Shown: piece after piece, positions 43,677 to 50,773 of the stretch | How positions within the stretch are numbered: position 1 is the stretch's first letter | How the letters are laid out: each line of letters opens with the position of its first letter | NCBI GenBank assembly: GCA_900319865.1 | Contig: ONQD01000013.1 | Coordinates: 1 to 50,773 of the forward strand | Origin: an uncultured Bacteroidales bacterium | GTDB lineage: Bacteria; Bacteroidota; Bacteroidia; Bacteroidales; P3 | Length of the DNA: 50,773 nucleotides | Direction of reading: 5' to 3' | The notes under the pieces: generated by a model | What the model saw: the letters and a program-made list of their open reading frames with translations, nothing else | What the model was told of the DNA's origin: nothing | Database searches by the model: none | Made by a program: the position numbers and the translations under genes

Positions 43677-46535
43677 TTGGAAGACAATATTGAAATATTA
43701 GGTGCCCGCGAGCACAACTTGCAGAATGTGGACCTCGACATTCCCCGCAACCAGTTTGTTGTTTTCACCGGTCTCAGCGGCAGCGGCAAATCCAGTCTTG
43801 CCTTCGACACCATCCACGCCGAAGGTCAACGCCGCTATATGGAAACATTCTCGGCCTATGCACGCCATTTCATAGGCAACATCGAACGTCCCGATGTGGA
43901 CAGCATCACCGGGCTCAGTCCCGTCATCTCTATCGAACAGAAAACCACCAACAAGAATCCCCGTTCCACCGTCGGCACAGTGACCGAGATTTACGACTTC
44001 ATCCGATTGCTTTATGCCCGCATCGGCATAGCCTACTCTCACATCAGCGGGGAACGAATGGTGAAATATACCGAGGAACAGATTCTCAACCTCATCGTCG
44101 AACGCTATGGCGGCCGCGACATCATGGTGCTTGCCCCTCTGGTGAAAGCACGTAAAGGTCACTACCGCGAACTCTTTTCCCAGGTGGCCAAGAAAGGCTT
44201 TCTCCGGGTACGTGTGGACGGCGAAATCCGCGAACTCACCTACAACATGCAGGTCGACCGCTACAAAACCCACGACATAGAGTTGGTGATAGACCGCGTG
44301 CGTGTAGGCACCAACCTCGACCGTCTCAAAGAAGCCGTGCGCACCGCTTTCAAACAAGGCAAAGGGGTACTCATGATTCTCGAAAACCTACCCCACAACC
44401 CCATTCCCACCCCTCAGCCCAAGCCGGCTTTCTTCAGCCGTCTACTCATGGACCCCACCACTGGCCATTCCTATCCCGAGCCAGAGCCCAACACTTTCTC
44501 ATTCAACTCTCCCTATGGCGCATGCCCCAAATGCAACGGATTGGGACAAATAGCGCAAATCGACATTTCCAAGCTCATCCCCGACCCTAAGAAAAGCATC
44601 CGCGAAGGGGCATTCGAAGTTTTGGGCAAATACAGCAGCACCAACTACTTCTATCGCAAACTGGAACGCCTGGGGCAATACTATCACTACACCATCGACG
44701 ACCCCGTCGAGTCATTCTCCGACGACGCCATGAACACCATTCTCTATGGCACCAGCGACTTCACCGGAATGGAGGATGCCTACGAAATGAATCATGGCAA
44801 CAATTTCCAAGGCATTGTCAACTACATCATGCAGATGGCCTCCGACGAGAACTCCGCCGCCCTGCAGAAATGGGCCTCCAGCTTCATGAACACGGTCCCC
44901 TGTCCCGAATGCCACGGCTACCGGCTCAAACCCGAAAGCCTGGCCTTCAAGGTGGACGGCATGCATATCGGTGAAATGTCCGAACTGGATTTGACCGAAC
45001 TCTACGACCGTTTGCTCCATCTCGAAGACCGGCTCGAGCCCCAGCAGAAACAGGTGGCTCACGAAATACTCCGCGAAATACTCACCCGCACAAAATTCAT
45101 TATTGACGTGGGCGTTGGATACCTCTCGCTCAACCGCAGCAGCAGCAGCCTCTCCGGCGGCGAGTCGCAACGCATTCGCCTCGCCACACAAATCGGTGCC
45201 CGTCTGGTCAATGTGCTCTATATCCTTGACGAACCCAGCATCGGCCTCCACCAACGCGACAACCGCCGCCTCATTAACTCCCTCAAGGAGCTCCGCGATC
45301 TCGGCAACAGCGTGATTGTGGTAGAGCACGACCGCGACATGATGCTCAGTTCCGACTATCTTGTCGACATCGGCCCCGGTGCCGGAGTTCATGGCGGCAA
45401 AGTCATCTTTCAGGGCAACCACAAACAACTCGTCTCGTCCAAGAAACATACGCTCACCCTCGACTATCTCAAACGCATCAAGGACATCCCCATCCCCCAG
45501 CGCCGCCCCATGCAGGACTGCGACCATATCGTCATCACCGGTGCCACCGGCAACAACCTCAAGGATGTAACTTTCTCCCTTCCCCTGCGACGCTTTGTAT
45601 GCATAACCGGCGTTAGCGGCAGTGGGAAATCCAGCCTCATCAACGAAACACTCCACACCATACTCAACCGCCATTTCTTCCATGCCCTTAAAGAGCCCTT
45701 GCCCTATAAAAGCATTACAGGTATTGAGCATATCGACAAAGTCATTGAAATCGACCAGTCGCCCATCGGCCGCACTCCGCGCAGCAATCCCGCCACCTAT
45801 GTTGGCGTCTTCGACGACATCCGCTCTCTCTTCACCCAGCTTCCCAGTGCCCGCATCCGTGGCTACAAACCCGGCCGCTTCTCTTTCAATGTGAGTGGAG
45901 GCCGCTGCGAACACTGCAAAGGAGCCGGAGTACGCACCATTGAGATGAACTTCCTTCCCGATGTGTATGTCAACTGCGAAGTGTGCAACGGCAAACGCTA
46001 CAACCGCGAAACTCTGGAAATTCGCTACAAAGGCAAGAGCATTGCCGACGTGCTCGACATGACCATCAACGAAGCCGTCTCCTTCTTTGAATCTTACCCC
46101 AAAATCTACCGCAAGCTGAAAACCCTCCAAGAGGTAGGCCTTGGCTATATCACCCTGGGCCAGCAATCCACCACCCTCAGTGGAGGTGAAGCACAGCGCA
46201 TCAAACTGGCAACCGAACTGGCCCGACCCGAAACCGGCAACACCCTCTACATCCTCGACGAACCTACCACCGGCCTCCATTTCGAGGACATCCGCGTACT
46301 GCTCGACGTGCTGCAACGCCTGGTCGACCGCGGCAACAGCATCCTGGTCATCGAACATAATATGGATGTCATCAAAGTGGCCGACTGGATTATCGACATG
46401 GGGCCCGAAGGAGGTCGCCGTGGAGGCCGCATCATGTTCGAAGGCACACCCGAGGACCTCGCCCTCCAAACCGACAACTACACCGGTCAGTTTCTGCGCG
46501 ACGAATTGGAACAAACCCTCAAATCCTCGCAGTAG
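43677..46535 (+). CDS. uvrA: Excinuclease ABC subunit A
   Basis: Damage-recognition ATPase of nucleotide excision repair, 952 residues. Two ABC modules are complete: Walker [10 protein letters not shown] at 32-40 and a second GVSGSGKSS near 650; signatures [12 protein letters not shown] and [12 protein letters not shown]. Zinc modules include [16 protein letters not shown], and CEHCKGAG with CEVCNG. The start must be TTG 43677: the family N-terminus ([13 protein letters not shown]) begins right there, and the only in-frame codons before it are four after the preceding gene's stop. A rare start codon in this window. DUF819 gene starts 12 bp downstream. Confidence 0.97.
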   Translation: MEDNIEILGAREHNLQNVDLDIPRNQFVVFTGLSGSGKSSLAFDTIHAEGQRRYMETFSAYARHFIGNIERPDVDSITGLSPVISIEQKTTNKNPRSTVGTVTEIYDFIRLLYARIGIAYSHISGERMVKYTEEQILNLIVERYGGRDIMVLAPLVKARKGHYRELFSQVAKKGFLRVRVDGEIRELTYNMQVDRYKTHDIELVIDRVRVGTNLDRLKEAVRTAFKQGKGVLMILENLPHNPIPTPQPKPAFFSRLLMDPTTGHSYPEPEPNTFSFNSPYGACPKCNGLGQIAQIDISKLIPDPKKSIREGAFEVLGKYSSTNYFYRKLERLGQYYHYTIDDPVESFSDDAMNTILYGTSDFTGMEDAYEMNHGNNFQGIVNYIMQMASDENSAALQKWASSFMNTVPCPECHGYRLKPESLAFKVDGMHIGEMSELDLTELYDRLLHLEDRLEPQQKQVAHEILREILTRTKFIIDVGVGYLSLNRSSSSLSGGESQRIRLATQIGARLVNVLYILDEPSIGLHQRDNRRLINSLKELRDLGNSVIVVEHDRDMMLSSDYLVDIGPGAGVHGGKVIFQGNHKQLVSSKKHTLTLDYLKRIKDIPIPQRRPMQDCDHIVITGATGNNLKDVTFSLPLRRFVCITGVSGSGKSSLINETLHTILNRHFFHALKEPLPYKSITGIEHIDKVIEIDQSPIGRTPRSNPATYVGVFDDIRSLFTQLPSARIRGYKPGRFSFNVSGGRCEHCKGAGVRTIEMNFLPDVYVNCEVCNGKRYNRETLEIRYKGKSIADVLDMTINEAVSFFESYPKIYRKLKTLQEVGLGYITLGQQSTTLSGGEAQRIKLATELARPETGNTLYILDEPTTGLHFEDIRVLLDVLQRLVDRGNSILVIEHNMDVIKVADWIIDMGPEGGRRGGRIMFEGTPEDLALQTDNYTGQFLRDELEQTLKSSQ

Positions 46536-46547
46536 ACTCCTACTCCC

Positions 46548-47702
46548 ATGATACCCTACCTGCTATACCTCTTTGGCATCCCAGCCCTCGTCATGCTTCT
46601 GGCCCGACGTTGGACTTGGATAGACAAGGTAAGCCCCATGGCCATTCTCTATGTCATAGGCCTCTTGGTAGCCAACCTCACCCCCTGGATTCATAGCCCC
46701 GGCCTGCTCGAAACCAACAACCTCATTGGCAATATCTGTATTCCTCTGTCCATCCCCCTGATGCTCATCTCGTGCAGTCTCACCAACTGGTCGTCGGGCA
46801 CAACCCTCAAAGCCTGTCTCAGCGGACTGCTGGCCATCATCGTTGTCACAGTGGCCGGATTCTTCCTTTTCCGTGGACATAGCTCCCCGCTCCAGTTTGC
46901 CCAAGTCTGCGCCGTCTCCATCGGCATCTACACCGGCGGCATACCCAACATGGGCGCCATTGCCCGGGGCGTGGGCATGGACAACGCCACCTATCTCTAC
47001 ATCACCTCCTACGACCTCATCGTCACCGGCCTCTACCTCGTCTTCGTCATCTGCTTTGGCAAACCCGTCTTCCGCCACCTTCTTCCCCCTCCTTCCAATC
47101 CCTCGTCCCATTCCCAACCCGGCCCCTCCTCCCAGCAGTCTGTCCCCACGCGTTCATCCCAACGCTTCCTCCCCATCCTCCTGGCTGTCATCATCGCTGT
47201 CGTGTCCTACCTAACCTCAACTCTCTTCCCCGACTCAATTTCCACCCCCATGCTCATCCTCATTCTCACAACCCTCTCCATTGCAGCCTCTTTCCTCCCC
47301 TTCGTCCGACGTGTCAATCAACATGCCGACAGCCAAAACCAGCAACCCCTCGCCTTCAACGTTGGCCTCTACTTCGTCTATCTCTTCTGCTTCTCCATAG
47401 CCAACGCCTGCGACATCAGCCAAATGGACCTCACCGGAAGCCTCAACATCCTTTGGTACATACTCTTTGTCATCTTCGGCTCCCTCATCCTCCAAATACT
47501 TTTTTCCCGCATACTCCACATCGACAGCGACACCACCCTGGTCACCTCCGTCACATTCATCAACTCCCCGCCTTTTGTCCCCTTGGTGGCAGCCCTGCTC
47601 AACAATAAAAACCTCATCGTAACCGGCATCACCATCGGCCTTCTGGGCTATCTCGTCGGCAACTATCTGGGTTTAGGACTATTCTTCATTCTGGCACCCT
47701 AA
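46548..47702 (+). CDS. DUF819 family integral membrane protein
   Basis: Protein of 384 residues with about ten to eleven membrane helices. Family landmarks are a GGIPNMGAIARG motif with small residues between helices and a similar PPFVPLVAALLNN block near the C-terminus, suggesting two inverted halves as in secondary transporters. A Ser/Pro/Gln-rich cytoplasmic loop lies near residues 180-205, in a very C-rich stretch of DNA (47101-47220: 58 C, 16 G). Function unknown; transport is inferred only from fold. It starts 12 bp after uvrA. Confidence 0.82.
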   Translation: MIPYLLYLFGIPALVMLLARRWTWIDKVSPMAILYVIGLLVANLTPWIHSPGLLETNNLIGNICIPLSIPLMLISCSLTNWSSGTTLKACLSGLLAIIVVTVAGFFLFRGHSSPLQFAQVCAVSIGIYTGGIPNMGAIARGVGMDNATYLYITSYDLIVTGLYLVFVICFGKPVFRHLLPPPSNPSSHSQPGPSSQQSVPTRSSQRFLPILLAVIIAVVSYLTSTLFPDSISTPMLILILTTLSIAASFLPFVRRVNQHADSQNQQPLAFNVGLYFVYLFCFSIANACDISQMDLTGSLNILWYILFVIFGSLILQILFSRILHIDSDTTLVTSVTFINSPPFVPLVAALLNNKNLIVTGITIGLLGYLVGNYLGLGLFFILAP

Positions 47703-47801
47703 CCTTTCTGCCATCCCCCCCAAAAAAGCCCAACAACTATTAACAGATATTAATTTCCCGCGCCGCGCTCTTTTTTGTTCCATCATGTCATTTTTTTTTC
47801 G

Positions 47802-47809
47802 TATTTTTG
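47802..47809 (+). promoter_or_regulatory. TAnnTTTG promoter box of the C10 protease gene
   Basis: TATTTTTG follows a T-rich stretch with TTTG near 47774 as a possible -33 box. The predicted leader is about 35 nt. Confidence 0.65.
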
Positions 47810-47847
47810 CCTTTTGGAAAGAAAATATTAATAAACAGTATATCACA

Positions 47848-49281
47848 ATGAAAAATCTGAGAACCACACTATTATCACTTAGTGTTATTGTCGTTTCCCT
47901 TATGTTTGGCACCGCAAAAGCCGACAACATCGACCTCCAAACTGCAAAAGAGGTGGGTGCTTACTATTTTAGCGTAGCCACCGGGGCCAAAGCTCCCATC
48001 ACCGCCGACAAGCTGAAACTTGTTGAGCAAATGGACAACCCCACACTTTGCATCCCTGCCCTCTATTCTTTCAATATCTCGGGAAATGGCTTCGTGATTG
48101 TTTCCGCCTCCAACTGTGTGGAGCCCGTCCTGGCCTATTCGCCCGTAGGCAGCCTTGACCCCGAAAACGTCAATCCCGCCTGCCGCGCCATGCTCAACAG
48201 CTATGTCGAAATCATCAGCGTGCTTCAGAACGAAGAGGCCGCCCAAACTGCCACCTACAAACAACGTTGGGACGAACTCCTCAACCACACTTTCACCTGC
48301 AACCCCGAAAGCAAAGCCATCCTAATCCAGACCAAATGGGGTCAAGATTATCCCTACAACACCTTCTGCCCTGTTATTCGCGACACCGTCTGCCCCACCG
48401 GCTGCGTTGCCACTGCCATGGCCTCCATCATCCGCTACTGGCAATACCCCCTCAAAGGCGCAGGCACCGCTGCCACCAGCTGGCGCAATCAAACTCTCCG
48501 CTACTATTTCACTCACGACTCCAATAAATTCATCTACGACAGCATGCCCCTCCGCCCCGCACGCTACAACTGTGAATGGAACATCCGCCGCGCCCTCGGC
48601 AAACTCATGTATGCCTGCGGTGTCACCGTCCGTATGGGTTGGGATATCGGCGGCAGCGGCACCCAAAGCACCTATGTGCCCAATGCCCTTACCACTTATT
48701 TCCGCTACTCCCCTGATGCAAAACACATAACCCGTGGTTCTTATACCGACGCTCAATGGGACAAAATGCTCCACTCTGAACTCGACGACAACCGCCGCCC
48801 CATTTACTACAGTGCTTTCGACCCCACAAGCTCCGGTGCTGATGCAGGTCACGCATTCGTCATTGCAGGCTCCTCCTCTTCCGACGAACACAAATACTAC
48901 ATCCGCTGGGGTTGGGACGGCAATAGCGACGGCTTCTTCACCCTCACCCCTGCAAGTCAAATCGAAAGAGCCGGTGGATACAAATTCTATGATAGACACG
49001 CTATGGTCTACAAAATCCATCCCAAAACCGAAGGCATAGAGGACAACACCTCCTACAGCATCGCTCCCTCTTACCCCAATCCCGCCACCGACTACATGAT
49101 GATTCCCTCCGACCTCCCACTCAACGCCTACCTCACCATCTACAGCATGGACGGCAAAATCGTTGACCGTCACATCATCCCCGGCGGCGCTAAAGAGTAT
49201 CGTCTCGACCTCCAAAACTACGCTCCCGGCATGTACGTCTACCGCCTCAACGGCAACGCCTATAAATTCACCGTACAATAA
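47848..49281 (+). CDS. Secreted C10 family cysteine protease (streptopain/PrtT-like) with type IX secretion tail
   Basis: Protein of 477 residues. A signal peptide (1-25) is followed by a Spi-type inhibitory pro-domain (about 26-150) and the C10 catalytic domain. The latter has Trp164 (WGQDYPYN), the nucleophile Cys186 in PTGCVATAMAS, His335 in AGHAFVIAG and WGWDG at 354-358. The last 70 residues (YPNPATDY onward, ending FTVQ) form a type A Por secretion sorting domain, so the enzyme is exported by the type IX system and anchored at or released from the surface. The start ATG 47848 is fixed by the signal peptide; upstream codons are in the promoter region. Confidence 0.92.
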   Translation: MKNLRTTLLSLSVIVVSLMFGTAKADNIDLQTAKEVGAYYFSVATGAKAPITADKLKLVEQMDNPTLCIPALYSFNISGNGFVIVSASNCVEPVLAYSPVGSLDPENVNPACRAMLNSYVEIISVLQNEEAAQTATYKQRWDELLNHTFTCNPESKAILIQTKWGQDYPYNTFCPVIRDTVCPTGCVATAMASIIRYWQYPLKGAGTAATSWRNQTLRYYFTHDSNKFIYDSMPLRPARYNCEWNIRRALGKLMYACGVTVRMGWDIGGSGTQSTYVPNALTTYFRYSPDAKHITRGSYTDAQWDKMLHSELDDNRRPIYYSAFDPTSSGADAGHAFVIAGSSSSDEHKYYIRWGWDGNSDGFFTLTPASQIERAGGYKFYDRHAMVYKIHPKTEGIEDNTSYSIAPSYPNPATDYMMIPSDLPLNAYLTIYSMDGKIVDRHIIPGGAKEYRLDLQNYAPGMYVYRLNGNAYKFTVQ

Positions 49282-49308
49282 TAACCGGTTTCACACCACA
49301 TACAATAT

Positions 49309-49349
49309 CCCCCCGATGTCAACAATCCGAATGTCGGGGGGCTATTTAT
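49309..49349 (+). terminator. Terminator after the C10 protease gene
   Basis: CCCCCCGA (49309-49316) pairs with TCGGGGGG (49334-49341), followed by a T-rich but broken run. Confidence 0.7.
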
Positions 49350-49436
49350 TAAAAAACATCCATCCTCGCCACCCTGCCCGCTCCCAACTAACATTTCCTT
49401 TCGTGCATCACTACTAAAACAAAAAACAACCACACA

Positions 49437-50117
49437 ATGAAAAAAGCCTTAACAATACTCATTCTCAGCCTCGTGTCTGCCACTTGCCTGCTGCAGGCAC
49501 AGTCCATCTCGGCAGCCGACAGTGCCGTATTCAACAAACTACTGGCTTCCAACCAAAAATACCACTCTTTGAAAACCATTTTCCGCCACGAACTCATCAA
49601 AAAGAACACCTCCCAGATGCGCTTCGGCACCCTCTACTACAAGCAAGTTTCGCCCAACAAAAAAGGCGACATCGAAGCCCTCATCTCCATGCTTTACGAC
49701 ACCCCAAAAGGTGAATACTACATCATCAACAAAACCAATCTCTACAACGGCATCGATGGGCACAAACTCAATTTCAGCTACCGCTTTGTCCCCCTCATGA
49801 AACTACTGGGCAATGCCGTGGCCTGGGCCATGAACGGCGACATCTACAGCATCTGCAGCAACCTCCAAACCGACTACACCCTCACCTCCGACGCCAACCA
49901 CCACATCGTTGCCCTCTCCGTGAAAAAAGGCAAAAACAAAGGCATCACCCGCATGCTTATGAAATACAGCAAGAAAACTGGCCTTATCGAATATCTCGAA
50001 ATCGAGGAGAAACTCGGCATTACACACAAATACAGCATGGGTCTGGACAACAAAGGCACTTTCCACCAGCCCCAAATCAACACCACTATCAACGCCTCGG
50101 TTTTCACCCTCAACTAA
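49437..50117 (+). CDS. LolA-like outer membrane lipoprotein carrier family protein
   Basis: Protein of 226 residues with a signal peptide (about residues 1-22, ending LLQAQ). The mature part is a succession of beta strands with an early amphipathic helix, and the middle GTLYYKQVSPNKKGDIEALISMLYD and the end INTTINASVFTLN resemble Bacteroidota LolA-family proteins. LolA ferries lipoproteins across the periplasm. The match is of the remote type, so a specialised paralogue is possible. It is a separate unit, between two terminators. Confidence 0.7.
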   Translation: MKKALTILILSLVSATCLLQAQSISAADSAVFNKLLASNQKYHSLKTIFRHELIKKNTSQMRFGTLYYKQVSPNKKGDIEALISMLYDTPKGEYYIINKTNLYNGIDGHKLNFSYRFVPLMKLLGNAVAWAMNGDIYSICSNLQTDYTLTSDANHHIVALSVKKGKNKGITRMLMKYSKKTGLIEYLEIEEKLGITHKYSMGLDNKGTFHQPQINTTINASVFTLN

Positions 50118-50144
50118 CCGAGTGCCCCAACCCCTTACATTAAC

Positions 50145-50188
50145 GCCCTGCCTCAGCCATTCGCTTGCCGAGGCAGGGCATTTGTTTT
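50145..50188 (+). terminator. Rho-independent terminator after the LolA-like gene
   Basis: GCCCTGCCTC (50145-50154) pairs perfectly with GAGGCAGGGC (50170-50179), followed by a T-rich run. Confidence 0.92.
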
Positions 50189-50349
50189 TCCACCATTTTC
50201 CATCCTCATTCCCTCATTACTCCAGTTGGGAATCAGTTTCATCAACACTCCCGGCATTATTTGACAAGCCAATCAGTTTAACCAGCAAAAATCTGTCAAG
50301 CGATTTCAGGAAAACACACACCCATTCCATCCTCGCTTCCTCATAAGCA

Positions 50350-50382
50350 CATAATAAGTTTCTATTAAGCTTTTGTCAACCT
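50350..50382. repeat. AT-rich element at composition switch 3 (related to 17833-17865)
   Basis: CATAATAAG, 19 bases, AACCT, the same blocks and spacing as at 17833-17865. It also contains AAGCTTTTG (50367-50375), shared with the 33.97 kb element. It marks the C-rich to G-rich change. Confidence 0.45.
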
Positions 50383-50482
50383 ACCTGATATAGTTGTCTT
50401 GATTTAGTCGTGAGGTAATGCTGAGCAGCAAGTGAAGCCGTATCAATCCTAGAAGGAAAATGGGAAAAGAACTGATTGAAAC

Positions 50483-50579
50483 GGGGCTGTGGGGCGTGGT
50501 TATTTGGGTTGTTGGTGGGTGCTGCGATGCGTATTGATGGGGTGGGGAAAAGCAAGGCGGGGTACGTTTTTTGGGGGGG
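50483..50579 (+). other. Cluster of eight G-runs with G-quadruplex potential
   Basis: G-runs of 3-7 bases start at 50483, 50491, 50506, 50517, 50539, 50544, 50559 and 50573 on the plus strand. Two sets of four are possible. They lie upstream of the promoter box at 50666. Confidence 0.4.
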
Positions 50580-50665
50580 CGTATCGGTTGGGCAACCGGT
50601 TCGGGGTGTTGCGAAAATAATTGCAAAAAAAAGTTTTTTTTGTTTGGAGAATCAAAAGAAAAATG

Positions 50666-50673
50666 TATATTTG
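50666..50673 (+). promoter_or_regulatory. TAnnTTTG promoter box of a gene beyond the window
   Basis: TATATTTG, with TTTG near 50642 as a possible -33 element. The transcript would have a leader running past the window end. Confidence 0.6.
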
Positions 50674-50773
50674 CATTTGAAATCAATGTGCGATTGGCGA
50701 GTGTGTGGCGGTGTATTGTATTGAAGACCAAGAGGAAAAGAAAATAAGACCTAACAATAACAAATATAAAATA

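Larger units (their letters stand above)
50118..50773. other. Non-coding region with composition switch, G-runs and a promoter for a gene beyond the window
   Basis: After the terminator, 50221-50340 is C-rich (36 C, 17 G); 50401-50520 is G-rich (44 G, 13 C). A cluster of G-runs at 50483-50579 is followed by a TATATTTG box at 50666. An 82-codon frame at 50476-50724 is Gly/Val/Trp/Cys-rich and crosses the promoter, so it is not called a gene. Confidence 0.55.

Noticed and set aside
50476-50724. 82-codon reading frame rich in Gly, Val and Trp
   Set aside because: It spans a G-rich non-coding stretch and the promoter box at 50666; composition, not coding, explains it.
1-50773. CRISPR arrays, insertion sequences, integrases, tRNA or rRNA genes
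   Set aside because: No regularly spaced repeats, transposase or integrase motifs, or cloverleaf and rRNA sequences were seen by inspection; a tool-based scan was not possible.

Overview
The window is a 50.8 kb piece of a Bacteroidales (phylum Bacteroidota) chromosome; the genus cannot be fixed from sequence alone. The evidence is the repeated Bacteroidota-type promoter box TAnnTTTG (mostly TATCTTTG or TATTTTTG) at gene starts, few purine-rich Shine-Dalgarno sites, Bacteroidota-type proteins (type B L31 without zinc cysteines, a PBP1-LysM protein, an omega-like subunit between bamD and coaBC) and a C10 protease with a type IX secretion C-terminal tail. No insertion sequence, prophage, tRNA, rRNA or CRISPR array was seen.

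Layout. 0-5.4 kb: 3' end of a cation:proton antiporter, S41 protease, O-antigen ligase/polymerase-type membrane protein, M16 peptidase. 5.5-6.9 kb (minus): secreted GH29 alpha-L-fucosidase. 7.1-9.4 kb: queC-queD-queE (7-deazaguanine pathway) behind a compact preQ1-I riboswitch, then an HD-domain protein. 9.6-11.1 kb: ribosomal protein L31 and an opposing acyltransferase. 11.3-13.2 kb: htpG. 13.5-26.6 kb: surface polysaccharide genes: rmlB, a HAD phosphatase, a WbpM/CapD-type membrane dehydratase, then a WbpA-WbpB-WbpE-(unknown)-WbpI-like set for a diacetamido-type uronic acid, followed by a large FAD/Fe-S dehydrogenase. 26.7-27.2 kb (minus): reverse rubrerythrin. 27.6-33.9 kb: outer membrane barrel, imelysin lipoprotein, di-heme oxidoreductase lipoprotein and CcsBA cytochrome c synthase, apparently one operon. 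34.6-39.7 kb (minus): small lipoprotein, lpxA, lpxC without the fabZ fusion usual in this phylum, PBP1-LysM protein and guaA. 40-46.5 kb: bamD, omega-like rpoZ, coaBC, lytic transglycosylase, uvrA. 46.5-50.1 kb: DUF819 membrane protein, secreted C10 protease, LolA-like carrier. The last 650 bp are non-coding and end in the promoter of a gene beyond the window.

Most is envelope and housekeeping content. The best unusual signals are: (1) a preQ1-I riboswitch whose pseudoknot 3' strand ends three bases before the queC start codon; (2) abrupt strand-composition reversals at about 17.85, 33.97 and 50.38 kb, each changing from C-rich/G-poor to G-rich on the plus strand, spaced about 16 kb apart and centred on AT-rich segments that resemble each other; (3) promoters so close to the start codons of bamD and the acyltransferase that their mRNAs are probably leaderless; (4) missing parts: no FabZ domain on LpxC, and no recognisable WbpD acetyltransferase where one is expected. 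Base counts quoted were made by hand from the stated positions.
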